Notes: a model not told the origin generated them from the sequence alone. Positions 33,068 through 42,835 are shown, counted from the first letter of the stretch. The stretch: 54,390 nucleotides of DNA from Rhodothermia bacterium (GCA_017303715.1 JAFLBZ010000032.1:1-54390); one strand, 5' to 3'. Numbers and translations: made by a program.

Positions 33068-34099
33068 ATGAATAAAGACAAGATAATAACATCTTCACCA
33101 GAAAGTGCTGCTGAGCGGGACTTTGAGCGGCAAATTCGTCCACAATCTTTGAATGATTTTGTAGGTCAGGACAAGATTAAGGAGAACCTACGGGTTTTTA
33201 TAACTGCCGCTCTCCAACGGAGTGAAGCATTAGACCATGTCTTGCTATCTGGACCGCCCGGATTGGGGAAAACCACCTTGGCGGGCATTATTGCCGCCGA
33301 GTTGGGTGCGCAGGTCAAGGCAACCAGTGGGCCAGCATTGGATAAGCCCGCGAGCATTGCGGGGTTACTAACGAATTTAGAAGAAGGTGATGTTTTGTTC
33401 ATAGACGAGATTCACCGATTAAGTCCTGTAGTAGAAGAATACTTATACTCGGCCATGGAGGACTATCACATAGATATCCTACTGGACTCTGGGCCAAGCG
33501 CTCGTAGTGTTCGGATTTCTTTGCCGCCGTTCACGCTTATTGGCGCTACGACACGGAAAGGGCTGCTTACGGCTCCACTCCGAGCACGTTTTGGGATTGA
33601 TTTTCGGTACGATTATTATGATACCAATGTCTTAAAAATCATTGTTAAGCGTGCCGCTGGTATTTTGAAAGCACCCATTACCGATGAAGGGGCGTTTGAA
33701 ATTGCTCGGCGTAGCCGCGGAACGCCTCGGATAGCCAATCGCTTGCTACGTCGTACCCGCGATTTTGCACAAGTGGGTCACGACGGAACCATTACCACAG
33801 AAATTGCCCAAAAAGCGCTTGATGCCTTAGATGTGGACGATGCAGGATTGGACGAAATGGATGCCCGGATTTTGTTGTCCTTGATGGAGAAGTTTAATGG
33901 CGGGCCGGTGGGACTTTCAACCATCGCCGTGGCCGTTGGCGAAGACGCCGGAACATTGGAAGAGGTGTATGAGCCTTATCTGATTTTGGAGGGCTTTATG
34001 GCCAGAACACCTCGTGGACGGGTAGCGATGCCCCGCGCCTACGATCATTTTGGGATTCTGCCTTCGCCTAAGCAGTCCGATCTTTTTGGAACATCCTAA
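33068..34099 (+). CDS. ruvB: Holliday junction branch-migration ATPase RuvB
   Basis: The 343-aa protein has Walker [10 protein letters not shown], Walker B DEIHR, sensor 1 in LIGATTRKG, and the RuvB signature [18 protein letters not shown] near the N-terminus. The C-terminal winged-helix part has [20 protein letters not shown] and [17 protein letters not shown]. It forms a hexamer with RuvA to drive branch migration in recombination repair. ATG at 33068 follows an AT-rich leader; no ruvA is in the window. Confidence 0.97.
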   Translation: MNKDKIITSSPESAAERDFERQIRPQSLNDFVGQDKIKENLRVFITAALQRSEALDHVLLSGPPGLGKTTLAGIIAAELGAQVKATSGPALDKPASIAGLLTNLEEGDVLFIDEIHRLSPVVEEYLYSAMEDYHIDILLDSGPSARSVRISLPPFTLIGATTRKGLLTAPLRARFGIDFRYDYYDTNVLKIIVKRAAGILKAPITDEGAFEIARRSRGTPRIANRLLRRTRDFAQVGHDGTITTEIAQKALDALDVDDAGLDEMDARILLSLMEKFNGGPVGLSTIAVAVGEDAGTLEEVYEPYLILEGFMARTPRGRVAMPRAYDHFGILPSPKQSDLFGTS

Positions 34100-34217
34100 T
34101 GATGATTGGTCTATAGAAACAGGTTGTAACTAAAGAAATTTCCCTAAAAAAATGTGTCAAGGATAAAACTTTTGACGGTTTTTATTCGTTGTAGGGAAAT
34201 GCTAAATCAGAAAAACC

Positions 34218-35411
34218 ATGAACCTTAAAACTTTGAGCCGAACAGCTATGCAACTCACGTTAAGAACTGCTCTGTTGTTTGGGAGCGTTTTCATGCTTTC
34301 CGCTTGTCGAGAACAGGCACAATCGCAACAGTTTAAGGATGCAAAACCGCAACAAGTAGAACAAACGAGCCGTGATCGCGCCTCAATCAACATTGATCAA
34401 TCACGCCAGACGGCGATTACCAATGCCGTAAAAGTGGTTTCTCCCGCAGTGGTAAGCATTAATGTTACAGAACTAAGGGAATACCGCGATCCTTTTTTTA
34501 ATGATCCTTTCTTTTCGCAATTCTTTAGAGGCCGGACGGAGCCGCAATATCAGGAAGTCAAGAGCTTAGGTTCCGGCTTTTTGATCTCGCCGGATGGTTA
34601 CATTGTCACCAATGACCATGTGGCGGGAAATGCCACTAAAATTACGGTTGCCTTTCCAGATGGCTCCAAACGTGAAGCCCAATTGGTGGGTACGGATCGC
34701 ATCACGGATTTGGCCTTGTTAAAGGTAGAGACAGACAAGCCACTTCCTTATTTATCCTTTGCCAACTCGGAAGACGTGATGGTGGGTGAATGGGTGATTG
34801 CCTTCGGAAATCCATTTGGCCTTTTTGAGGCGACACAGCCCACCGTAACCGTGGGTGTGGTGAGCGGACTTAACCGGAACTTAGGCCCAACCCAAGGGCA
34901 TTCGTACAAAGGGATGATCCAAACCGATGCTTCGATCAATTCAGGGAATTCGGGTGGCCCACTGATGAACGCCATCGGACAAGTGATTGGGGTGAATACG
35001 GTCATTTATACCCAATCTGGCGGTTCTGTTGGGGTTGGTTTTGCCGTCCCAGCCAATAAAGTACAAGAAGTGATCGGGCAACTCAAGAAACGTGGTTCAG
35101 TAACACGGGATGTTTATACGGGGCTTCAGGTACAAGACATGAATCCGTATGTGGCGCAACAATATGGCCTGCCCAGTTTAATTCTTGTGAAGGGTGTACA
35201 AAAAAATTCTCCTGCGGCCAAAGCTGGTTTTCAGGCAAACGATGTGATTCTTAAGATCAACAACGAGAACGTCACCAACCAAGAAGAGGCTGGCTTGCAG
35301 TTGGCTGGCTACCGTGTGGGAGACAAAATTACCGTTACCGTCTGGCGCGAAGGCCGAGAAGTGACCCTCAATATGGTACTTGGTAGGCTACAAGCACAGG
35401 GTGCAATGTAG
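34218..35411 (+). CDS. HtrA/DegQ-like serine protease with lipobox
   Basis: The 397-aa protein has a lipoprotein signal (LFGSVFMLSACREQ, Cys at about residue 30), so it is probably anchored in a membrane facing the periplasm. The trypsin-like domain has catalytic His in VTNDHVAGN, Asp in RITDLALLKV and Ser in NSGNSGGPLMN. One PDZ domain follows (LQVQDMNPYVAQQYGL, GVQKNSPAAKAGFQANDVIL). DegP/DegQ proteases act in envelope quality control, but most are soluble; lipid anchoring and the single PDZ domain are the notable differences. It is monocistronic and convergent with the pyrophosphatase gene. Confidence 0.88.
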   Translation: MNLKTLSRTAMQLTLRTALLFGSVFMLSACREQAQSQQFKDAKPQQVEQTSRDRASINIDQSRQTAITNAVKVVSPAVVSINVTELREYRDPFFNDPFFSQFFRGRTEPQYQEVKSLGSGFLISPDGYIVTNDHVAGNATKITVAFPDGSKREAQLVGTDRITDLALLKVETDKPLPYLSFANSEDVMVGEWVIAFGNPFGLFEATQPTVTVGVVSGLNRNLGPTQGHSYKGMIQTDASINSGNSGGPLMNAIGQVIGVNTVIYTQSGGSVGVGFAVPANKVQEVIGQLKKRGSVTRDVYTGLQVQDMNPYVAQQYGLPSLILVKGVQKNSPAAKAGFQANDVILKINNENVTNQEEAGLQLAGYRVGDKITVTVWREGREVTLNMVLGRLQAQGAM

Positions 35412-35466
35412 GATTGAGGTTTGTTGCAAGCGTGGGTTACAATGGCTCAAACCCCATAACGCGCGC

Positions 35467-36087
35467 TTAGTTCAACATCAGATGGCCAAACATGTCTTGG
35501 TAATCCACCATCGAGGCTTCGATGACTTTATAGGCTTCTTCTCTTCCGTATTGTTTTGCAATATGGACATGGACTTCTTGGCCCGGAACCAATTTGTAGG
35601 TGGTGAAATAATGAACCAAGCGGTTGACAAGCATGGTTGGGAGGTCGCCTAAGTCGCGGCAATGCGCCCAAACCTCGTCATTGTCTAAGACGGCAATAAT
35701 TTTATCATCGGCCTCGCCATTATCCACCATTTGCAAACCTCCAACAACCCGTGCATTGAGCAGGATTTCGGATTTGTTGATGGGACGCTCCGAAATTACG
35801 CAAATATCTAAGGGGTCTCCGTCGCCATGAGTTGCATCGGGAGCCAACTTGCTTACGCGCGGCCCGCAATAGGTACGTGGAATAAAGCCATACAAAGTGG
35901 GTGGCAGAGAAGAAGTACGCTGGGGTCGATCCACCTTAAGGTAGCCTGTATTCTTATCCACTTCATATTTTATGAGGTCGAAAGGCGTGATTTCTATGTA
36001 CGCTTGAACAACTTCTGGAGCGTTTTGGCCCGTATCCAATCCATGCCAAGGGTGTGGCCGCCAAAGATGATAATTTTTTTGAGACAT
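35467..36087 (-). CDS. ppa: Inorganic pyrophosphatase
   Basis: This protein of about 206 aa from the ATG at 36087 is a family I pyrophosphatase. The signature Asp cluster is [10 protein letters not shown], with further active-site residues in YGFIPRTY and the [16 protein letters not shown] block. It hydrolyses PPi to two phosphates and pulls biosynthetic reactions forward. The frame extends to 36156, but the upstream residues have no family match. The enzyme is cytoplasmic; the gene is alone on this strand. Confidence 0.93.
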   Translation of the reverse strand: MSQKNYHLWRPHPWHGLDTGQNAPEVVQAYIEITPFDLIKYEVDKNTGYLKVDRPQRTSSLPPTLYGFIPRTYCGPRVSKLAPDATHGDGDPLDICVISERPINKSEILLNARVVGGLQMVDNGEADDKIIAVLDNDEVWAHCRDLGDLPTMLVNRLVHYFTTYKLVPGQEVHVHIAKQYGREEAYKVIEASMVDYQDMFGHLMLN

Positions 36088-36308
36088 CTGTTTTCTTGCA
36101 TTAAGCTCTAAAAAGGCAAGATAGCAAAAGGACTGTACAACTTCGTTACTAAACATTTTCTCCTTGTAAAATCAGTCATTTCTCGATTTTTATAAAAAAA
36201 CTTAACACTGTTCTTCATCTTAACCACATTTTATTCGCCCGTCTATGCACAATTCGCGATTTTATGCTAAACAACTTCGTTGTATCCCAATCCCTAACCC
36301 TTACCCAA

Positions 36309-37313
36309 ATGTACACGATTACCCCTTCTAAAGGTTCTCTCGAAGAAATAGAACTGATGGACAAAATGGATGCGCTCCGCACCTTGGAGCCGGAAGTAGA
36401 GGAGATGATGCAAACCCATTTACAGAAAAGACGGCTTTGGTTCTCCTCGGACTTTTTGCCCGCCGATGAAAAAGCGGTAGATCCTGAAAACGAGACGTTC
36501 TACAACCGACTGCGGGAACGCGCCCGCTCATTGGGAGATGCCGCTCGTGTTTCGTTGATTGTGAATCTACTCACAGAAGAAGGACTGCCACACTTCCACC
36601 GCATTATCTCGACGTATTTGGGAGATCAGAGCGTGTGGGGACGTTGGAATAACATGTGGACTGCAGAGGAAGACCGACATGGGGCAATTCTGCGGGATTA
36701 TATGCGCGATTCCCGAATTGTGAATTGGAGCCTGGTAGAACACATGCAGTATGCCTATCAAGAAGCGGGCTTTAATCCCTCGTGGGATAAAGACCCTTAT
36801 CGGGTATTTGTTTATACCTCGCTTCAAGAGCGGGCCACCCAATATGCACACCGCAACACGGCAAAATATGTGGGTGATGACGAACCCGTCTTCCAAAACA
36901 TTGCCAAGAACATTGCTGCCGACGAAGCTAAACATTTTCAGTTTTACCGAAATGTTTTTAGCAAAATTTTGACGATGGATCCCAATCGTGCCCTGCAATC
37001 GGCTTTGGCCATTATGCCCAGTATAGATATGCCGGGATACAGAATGCCCAATTTTAAAGAAATGGCCGATGTGATCCGCCGTGTTGGCATTTACACACCT
37101 TGGGACTATAAAGAAATTGTAGAAGAAGCCATTGCTTTTTGGCGCATGGAGCACCTGACCGGGCTTAGCGAGGCGGGTAGGGTAGCCCAAGAAAAGATCC
37201 TTGCCATCCCAAAACGCCTCCAGCAAATTGCCGAGTACATCGAACGCAGAACCGTCAGCAAAACGTTCTCTTTTGATTTTATCTATGGACGCTTAATCGC
37301 CTTTACCGGATAG
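36309..37313 (+). CDS. Acyl-ACP desaturase (di-iron)
   Basis: The protein has about 334 aa from the ATG at 36309. The di-iron motifs are EEDRHGAILRDYM and DEAKHFQFYRNV (ExxH pairs of the ferritin-like four-helix bundle), and the leading region WFSSDFLPADEKAVDPE matches plant-type stearoyl-ACP 9-desaturases. It inserts a double bond in ACP-bound acyl chains using O2 and reduced ferredoxin. An upstream in-frame ATG at 36264 would add 15 residues. A terminator follows at 37329-37362. This enzyme is uncommon in many Bacteroidota. Confidence 0.88.
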   Translation: MYTITPSKGSLEEIELMDKMDALRTLEPEVEEMMQTHLQKRRLWFSSDFLPADEKAVDPENETFYNRLRERARSLGDAARVSLIVNLLTEEGLPHFHRIISTYLGDQSVWGRWNNMWTAEEDRHGAILRDYMRDSRIVNWSLVEHMQYAYQEAGFNPSWDKDPYRVFVYTSLQERATQYAHRNTAKYVGDDEPVFQNIAKNIAADEAKHFQFYRNVFSKILTMDPNRALQSALAIMPSIDMPGYRMPNFKEMADVIRRVGIYTPWDYKEIVEEAIAFWRMEHLTGLSEAGRVAQEKILAIPKRLQQIAEYIERRTVSKTFSFDFIYGRLIAFTG

Positions 37314-37328
37314 AGAGTATTTGTTATC

Positions 37329-37362
37329 AAAGCCTCTAAAACTACCTTTGGGGGCTTTTTTT
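37329..37362 (+). terminator. Rho-independent terminator after desaturase gene
   Basis: AAAGCCTC (37329-37336) pairs with GGGGCTTT (37351-37358) with one G-U, then a T run. It lies 15 bases after the desaturase stop. Confidence 0.7.
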
Positions 37363-37514
37363 GCTCTTTGCTGCCTTGAACACTTGTTTGGAGAAGCGTT
37401 TTACGCAACAACTGCCACGCACTTTGACAAATTGGATTCCGCAAAGCCTTCATGCGAGAATAGCCATACCGGAATGCTTGTCGAGGAATATATCAAAAAC
37501 AAACGCGCCGGCGC

Positions 37515-38207
37515 TCACGAGGTCTCTTGGAGATAGACTTCCTCGTAGGGCTGAACGACCACAAAGCCCTCTCCAGAGAAAACCATCTGGATGCTTTCCC
37601 CGCTACCACGACCCAGAAAAGTGCCGAACGAAATATCGGTACGGATTTCCGGTTGTAGGCTGGCCGCCCATGCTACAGTGGCATTGGGATCGGTGACGAC
37701 GGGCATATTGGGCGTAACGTGCAATGTAAGCGGCTCGTAATGGGTGGTGATGGCGATATAGCCCGTTCCTTCGAGGCGAATATTAAACAAGCCTCCGGCC
37801 AACATCCCCGCCACCTTTTTTAGCATGGTGATATTGTAACGAATGGTAGGATCGAAGGCCAAAACATCATTTCCATTAACACAAATGGCCTCGTTTTCCA
37901 AGTGAATGACCGAGATTTTTTTACCCCGATCTGCCAAAAACAGTTCGCCCGTTCCTTCGGCCTTGGTCAACGAAGCGCCCTCGCCCGTCAGGGCTTTTTT
38001 GACGAACATCCCCAAGCCACGTTCCAACATGCCTTCGCGTTTGAAGCCGATATTGCCCCGATATGCCGTCATAGCACCCGTTTTCATCCATGCGGTTCCT
38101 TTCAAGTCCACTTTGAGCATATAGGGACTTTCCAACTGAAATGCTTCTGGTAAGTCTGCATCTTGGCTACTCTTGGATAAGAAGTTCTTTAAGGAATAAA
38201 CACTCAT
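37515..38207 (-). CDS. AIM24-family protein
   Basis: The protein has about 230 aa from the ATG at 38207 and fits the AIM24/TIGR00266 fold: FQLESPYMLKVDLKGTAWMK, AYRGNIGFKREGMLERGLGM, LTKAEGTGELFLADRGKKIS, AICVNGNDVLAFDPTIRYNI, GSGESIQMVFSGEGFVVVQP. Predicted as a beta-helix-like protein of unclear function. No partner genes on this strand. Confidence 0.85.
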   Translation of the reverse strand: MSVYSLKNFLSKSSQDADLPEAFQLESPYMLKVDLKGTAWMKTGAMTAYRGNIGFKREGMLERGLGMFVKKALTGEGASLTKAEGTGELFLADRGKKISVIHLENEAICVNGNDVLAFDPTIRYNITMLKKVAGMLAGGLFNIRLEGTGYIAITTHYEPLTLHVTPNMPVVTDPNATVAWAASLQPEIRTDISFGTFLGRGSGESIQMVFSGEGFVVVQPYEEVYLQETS

Positions 38208-38901
38208 TTTCTTTGGCTTTAGGATGGGAGAGGTGTTAAAAGATACGCTTTTCATAGGCAGTAGTTACGGGTATTATGACGCTTCACGTTCATTTCATTG
38301 CAAGATCCTGTATAGACTTGGCAGGTGGGTGGGTAGAACGGTAAAGCCTCGTTGGGGCGACCTCTAATAGAAACCCGTCTCCAACACACAACATACACGT
38401 TTTACCATCGTTCAGGGCTAAAGCCCCATTTGTTATTGGTACTCGTATCTCAGCCCTGAAGGACGGAGTTAATGTCTTGTTATGCGTATTTTGCTTGATG
38501 CCTCCGTTCTAACTGAAGACATTGCTATTTTGTTAACCATTGTTTTTACTTGCTTTACGTCTCTATTTAGACAAGCTACTTTGCCACACGTTTTCCGTCT
38601 TGAAATTAACCCCATACTTCAGCGTGGGGGTTTCGTGAAACGGATATAGCTTTCGGCTTTAGCCATGACTTTTAAGTTTCTAATCGGGATTCAGCCTTAT
38701 CAGGGCGACATATTAACATGATGAAGGTATAGCTGGCGGGGCCAATCCTATGCCAAGCGGTTCTTGCACATTCACCTCGGATGTTAAACCGGCCAACCAT
38801 TAACACTTTCCCGTAAAAGTCCATACTGAATTATAAAATGCCATAGGTTTTCTGTTGTAGTTTGGCGAGGTGGTAAGCTCACCATTAACCTGCTGAAGTA
38901 A
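38208..38901. other. Gene-free stretch with dispersed repeat copy 2 and divergent promoters
   Basis: About 690 bases between AIM24 and trpG hold no gene. The second repeat copy occupies 38412-38668. The remainder must hold the promoters of the two divergent units; I see no clear TRAP, attenuator or operator, and no trp-rich leader peptide. Confidence 0.6.
38412..38668 (+). repeat. Dispersed intergenic repeat, copy 2
   Basis: TCAGGGCTAAAGCC at 38412-38425 and GGCTTTAGCCATGA at 38655-38668 (one mismatch) bound a 257-bp element. It shares the internal CCCTGAAGGACGGAGTTAAT, the string ATTGTTTTTACTTGCTTTAC and the hairpin AACCCCATACTTCAGCGTGG with copy 1. Confidence 0.8.
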
Positions 38902-39486
38902 ATGATATTATTTATTGACAACTACGATAGCTTTACGTACAACTTGGTGCATTTGGTAGGGAGTATAACGCCAGACCTGAAGGTTGTCCGAAACGACGAG
39001 CTAACGGTGGCGGAAATTCAGGATATTGCGCCCGCCGGTATTTTATTGTCACCCGGCCCTGGACGCCCAGAAGAAGCGGGGGTAATGCCGGAGTTGATTC
39101 GTAGGATGGGTGAACATACACCGATGTTCGGGGTTTGTCTGGGACATCAGGCTATTGGGCAAGCCTATGGCGGGACGGTGACCTACGCAAAAACGTTGAT
39201 GCACGGCAAAATAAGTCCGGTTTTACACCAAAACAGGGGCGTATTTGAAGGTGTCCCCAATCCATTAGACGCCACACGTTATCATTCTTTGGTGGTGGAT
39301 CGTGAGACGCTACCCGACTGCTTTGAGGTGACGGCTTGGGTTGAAGATGGAACGATTATGGGGATTCGCCACCGAAGCCATCCCATAGAAGGGGTACAAT
39401 TCCACCCCGAAAGTGTAATCACCTTACAATCTGGCGGTGGCAAAATCATTGAAAACTGGGTAGCCTGTGTTCTTCAAACGGCATGA
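38902..39486 (+). CDS. trpG: Anthranilate synthase glutamine amidotransferase subunit
   Basis: The 194-aa class I amidotransferase begins MILFIDNYDSFTYNLVHLVG and has the nucleophile Cys in GVCLGHQAIGQ, and the catalytic His-x-Glu in VQFHPESVIT. It provides ammonia to TrpE for anthranilate synthesis. The stop overlaps the next start by four bases (ATGA). No trpE is in the window; the operon appears split, or TrpG serves PabB too. Confidence 0.93.
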   Translation: MILFIDNYDSFTYNLVHLVGSITPDLKVVRNDELTVAEIQDIAPAGILLSPGPGRPEEAGVMPELIRRMGEHTPMFGVCLGHQAIGQAYGGTVTYAKTLMHGKISPVLHQNRGVFEGVPNPLDATRYHSLVVDRETLPDCFEVTAWVEDGTIMGIRHRSHPIEGVQFHPESVITLQSGGGKIIENWVACVLQTA

Positions 39487-39926
39487 AGTCAATTTCTGTC
39501 ATATGGTTGTTTTTAATGGGTATTGTTGGGTGTAGCAATAACCCAGCAGGCAAATTTGGAACATATTTGGGCTATTATGGCGGTGGTTATCCCAATTATT
39601 TTATCCCAAAAGACTTCCCAACAGAGCGTTGGATGGTGGATGCTCCCCAGTCTGCGGCCTTAAAGGCGCAATACCGCCATTTCATAGAAACCAGTAGGTT
39701 ACCGCAGGTTGAGGCCATGCGACAGGAAAACCTCCAACGGGCATACGAAGACCTGATGATGCTTGGTTTTGCAGGTGGGTACATCGAAATGACGTATCGT
39801 GGAATGCCCGGACATAGGCACGGAGGTGGCTTTGGCCCACGAAGCACGTTCGATCGGGTATTTACGGGGAAGCCGCATGAGATGATCCGCCTTGTTTTTC
39901 CTAAACCGGACGAGAAATGGCCGTAA
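39483..39926 (+). CDS. Small lipoprotein, paralogous to the next gene
   Basis: The 147-aa protein has a lipoprotein signal (SVIWLFLMGIVGC, Cys near residue 17). The mature part has GTYLGYYGGGYPNYFIPKDF followed by PTERWMVDAP, and ends with RSTFDRVFTGKPHEMIRL. YFIPKDFPTERW aligns with YFIPSAFPEERW in the next gene, so the two are diverged paralogues. I recognise no family. The ATG lies in the trpG stop (ATGA overlap), so translational coupling is likely. A role in tryptophan synthesis is not suggested by the sequence. Confidence 0.7.
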   Translation: MKSISVIWLFLMGIVGCSNNPAGKFGTYLGYYGGGYPNYFIPKDFPTERWMVDAPQSAALKAQYRHFIETSRLPQVEAMRQENLQRAYEDLMMLGFAGGYIEMTYRGMPGHRHGGGFGPRSTFDRVFTGKPHEMIRLVFPKPDEKWP

Positions 39927-40339
39927 CCAAACGCCTTTTGATCCTGATAACAGGCCTTTTTTATACCTCTTGCCACTTTCATCCACGTCCGGGGCAGGTA
40001 ATAACAGTGCATGGATGGTACAACAGCAAGATGTATAGCTACTTCATCCCATCTGCATTTCCAGAGGAACGCTGGTCTTTGGCTGGGGATGGCGGCTTTG
40101 CGAGTGCCAGAATAGCGGTGTTTTCAGCCTCACGCGACTCTTTGAAAACCCTTTATGGTGTAGATCGCGAAGATGTTTTGGACGTACAAGGGATGTGGAT
40201 GGAAGCCATTGTACGTGGTAAACTTTCCACAAAAGGGCAGTTTTGCAAACACATTCTCTGTACCTATCAATTGGATTTATTGGAGGTAAATCTTGTGCGC
40301 CCCGCCCATAAGAATCCAGAAGAAAAACAACAACCATAG
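39917..40339 (+). CDS. Small lipoprotein, paralogous to the previous gene
   Basis: The 140-aa protein has a signal ending in FYTSC (Cys near residue 19), a YNSKMYSYFIPSAFPEERW block and C-terminal FCKHILCTYQLDLLEVNLVR. It overlaps the previous gene by 10 bases. Function unknown. trpD begins 12 bases after its stop, so it belongs to the same transcript. Confidence 0.7.
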   Translation: MAVTKRLLILITGLFYTSCHFHPRPGQVITVHGWYNSKMYSYFIPSAFPEERWSLAGDGGFASARIAVFSASRDSLKTLYGVDREDVLDVQGMWMEAIVRGKLSTKGQFCKHILCTYQLDLLEVNLVRPAHKNPEEKQQP

Positions 40340-40351
40340 GCCCGTTTGTTT

Positions 40352-41362
40352 ATGAAACAATTCCTTACTGCATTGGCCGAAGGCCAGCCGCTCAGCCGTC
40401 ACGAGGCCGAGGAATCCATGCACCTCTTAATGCGTGGCGAGGTCTCCGAAGTGGAAATGGCCGCTTTTTTGATGGGCTTGCGTAGCCGTGGCGAGACCAT
40501 CGAGGAACTTACGGGGTTTGCTCAGGTCATGCGCGAATATGCCGTACCTATCCGTTGCGAAGACCCCGATGCGATAGATGTTTGTGGTACGGGTGGCGAC
40601 CGTAGCGGCACGTTTAACGTCTCGACAACGGTGGCTTTTGTTTGTGCGGGAGCCGGTGTCACCGTTGCGAAACACGGAAACCGATCGGTTTCCTCTCTAT
40701 CTGGCTCTGCGGATGTCTTGCAGGCACTTGGCGTAAAAACGGCCTTAGAAAAAGAGGCGGTGGAGTATTGCCTTGCCGAGGTTGGAATTGCTTTCATTTT
40801 TGCCCCTTTGTTCCATCCTGCAATGCGGCATGTGATGCCTGTTCGCCGCGCATTGGGCGTAAAAACATTTTTCAACATCTTAGGCCCCTTGTGCAATCCG
40901 GCACAAGTCAAGCGGCAGCTGGTGGGTGCTTTTAGCAAAGACGTTGCCCATACCATGACCGAGATTCTGGCGCGCTTAGGCAGTCAATCGGTAGTGGCCG
41001 TTCATGCCCACGATGGCCTTGACGAGTGTTCCACCTCCACAACTACCGATATCTTTCGTTACCAAATCGGGCAAAACCTGGTTCAAGAATCCATCACTCC
41101 AGAGCAATTTGGGTTACAGCGTATAGACCCACTTCTGCTTAAAGGAGGTGATGCAAAAGAAAATGCGGGCATCCTGAAGGCGGTCTTATCGGGCGAGTCT
41201 GGCCCACCGCGCGAAATTGTACTGCTCAATGCCGCGTATGCACTTTGGACGTCAGGCAAATATGCGAATGTGGAAGCCGCGTTTACTGCCGCCAAAACCA
41301 GTATTGACGGTGGTGCGGCACTAGCCAAATTGAACGCTTTGATTCGTACCTCCAACCGTTAA
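40352..41362 (+). CDS. trpD: Anthranilate phosphoribosyltransferase
   Basis: This protein of about 336 aa from the ATG at 40352 has the signature DVCGTGGDRSGTFNVSTTVA, HGNRSVSSLSGSADVLQALG and the loop RRALGVKTFFNILGPLCNPA. It transfers the phosphoribosyl group from PRPP to anthranilate. It lies 28 bases before trpC. Confidence 0.95.
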   Translation: MKQFLTALAEGQPLSRHEAEESMHLLMRGEVSEVEMAAFLMGLRSRGETIEELTGFAQVMREYAVPIRCEDPDAIDVCGTGGDRSGTFNVSTTVAFVCAGAGVTVAKHGNRSVSSLSGSADVLQALGVKTALEKEAVEYCLAEVGIAFIFAPLFHPAMRHVMPVRRALGVKTFFNILGPLCNPAQVKRQLVGAFSKDVAHTMTEILARLGSQSVVAVHAHDGLDECSTSTTTDIFRYQIGQNLVQESITPEQFGLQRIDPLLLKGGDAKENAGILKAVLSGESGPPREIVLLNAAYALWTSGKYANVEAAFTAAKTSIDGGAALAKLNALIRTSNR

Positions 41363-41390
41363 TCCCTCCCCTGTCCGCCTCCATTGTCAT

Positions 41391-42200
41391 ATGAGTATAT
41401 TAAACCGCATTATTGAAGATACCCGTTTGTTGGTCGAAACACGGAAACAACGTATTCCAGCAAGCGATTTGGAACGAAGTTCGCATTTTTCCGCCCCCAC
41501 CTTATCGCTGGTCAAAGCACTCCGGAAGCCCCACCTTACGGTAATTGCCGAGATCAAAAAGGCATCACCCTCAAAAGGACTTATCCGCGCCGAGTTCCCT
41601 GTTCAGGAATTGGCCTTGTCGTATAAACATGGGAGGGCAGATGCGATTTCGGTTTTAACCGAGCCGAAATATTTTCTTGGCTCGCCTGAATTTCTCAAAC
41701 AGGTGCGAAGGACGGTGGACCTACCTCTGCTGCGCAAGGACTTTGTGATTGATCCTTACCAACTACTGGAGGCCCGTGCCTGGGGGGCAGATGCCGTTTT
41801 GCTGATTGCGACGGTGCTAGATCCCCAAGAGCTATACGACCTTCACCAAATGGCAAACGAACTTGGGCTTTCTTGTCTGGTAGAAGTTCATGACCCTAAA
41901 GAGTTGGATACCTTGGACTTAGATCAAGTAAAAGTGATGGGTGTAAACAACCGCAATCTACATAATTTTTCGGTGGATCTCAATCAAAGTCTTCGTGTTT
42001 TTGCACATGTTCCGTCCTCCATTGTTCGCGTAGCTGAGAGCGGGTTAAAAACGCCCAAAGACTTGGCTTATCTGCGGCAAAACGGGATAGATGCTGTGTT
42101 GATCGGGGAGACCTTTATGCGGGCCAATGACCCCGGTGAAGCCCTGCAAGAACTCCTCCAAGAAACGAATCACCTCCTCCAAGCCACGAACCACGTATGA
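41391..42200 (+). CDS. trpC: Indole-3-glycerol phosphate synthase
   Basis: The 269-aa TIM-barrel enzyme has VIAEIKKASPSKGLI, ISVLTEPKYFLGS, LLRKDFVIDPYQLLEARAWG and VAESGLKTPKDL, all conserved in TrpC. It forms the indole ring from CdRP. Its end overlaps trpF by four bases (ATGA). Confidence 0.95.
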   Translation: MSILNRIIEDTRLLVETRKQRIPASDLERSSHFSAPTLSLVKALRKPHLTVIAEIKKASPSKGLIRAEFPVQELALSYKHGRADAISVLTEPKYFLGSPEFLKQVRRTVDLPLLRKDFVIDPYQLLEARAWGADAVLLIATVLDPQELYDLHQMANELGLSCLVEVHDPKELDTLDLDQVKVMGVNNRNLHNFSVDLNQSLRVFAHVPSSIVRVAESGLKTPKDLAYLRQNGIDAVLIGETFMRANDPGEALQELLQETNHLLQATNHV

Positions 42201-42835
42201 AACTCAAAATCTGCGGTTTGACCAACCTACCCGATGCACGCTATTGTGCCGCTACGAATGCCGACTTTCTCGGATTTATTCGTTATCCAAAAAGCCCAAG
42301 GTATGTGTCGGAGGCCGATGCCAAAGAAATCATTGCATGGATAGGTGGCCCGGAAACGGTGGGCGTTTATGTGAATGAACCCCCAGAAACCATTAACGAA
42401 GAAGCCACCCATATCGGGTTTACCTATATCCAACTTAGCGGTGACGAATCCCCCGAAGACTGTGCCAAAATACACCTGCCCGTCATCAAAGGATTTCGTG
42501 TGGCCGAGGGTGAAACAGCATTGCGCTTGCGGCTGAGGATGGAACCTTTCCGGCCATATGTTGCCTATTTCCTATTGGATACCCACCGAAAGAATGAATA
42601 TGGCGGTACAGGCGAGGTGTTCGACTGGGCGATTGCACGAGAGCTGGCCAAAGACTTCCCACTCTTCTTAGCGGGTGGCCTTTCGCACAGAAACGCCCAC
42701 CAAGCAGCGGAATCCGTCCGTCCATTTGGATTGGATGTCTCTTCCCGCCTCGAAGAACAGCCCGGAAGGAAGGACTTGGATAAAGTGGATGCGTTTATGG
42801 AGGTCTGGGCATCTATCCAAAATGAAGCCCGTTAA
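42197..42835 (+). CDS. trpF: Phosphoribosylanthranilate isomerase
   Basis: The 212-aa protein starts MKLKICGLTNLPDARYCA, the TrpF signature, and ends its barrel at FLAGGLSHRNAHQAAESVRP then FGLDVSSRLEEQPGRKD, the phosphate-binding pattern. It catalyses the Amadori rearrangement of PRA to CdRP. The trp run ends here; trpB and trpA are not in the window. Confidence 0.94.
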   Translation: MKLKICGLTNLPDARYCAATNADFLGFIRYPKSPRYVSEADAKEIIAWIGGPETVGVYVNEPPETINEEATHIGFTYIQLSGDESPEDCAKIHLPVIKGFRVAEGETALRLRLRMEPFRPYVAYFLLDTHRKNEYGGTGEVFDWAIARELAKDFPLFLAGGLSHRNAHQAAESVRPFGLDVSSRLEEQPGRKDLDKVDAFMEVWASIQNEAR

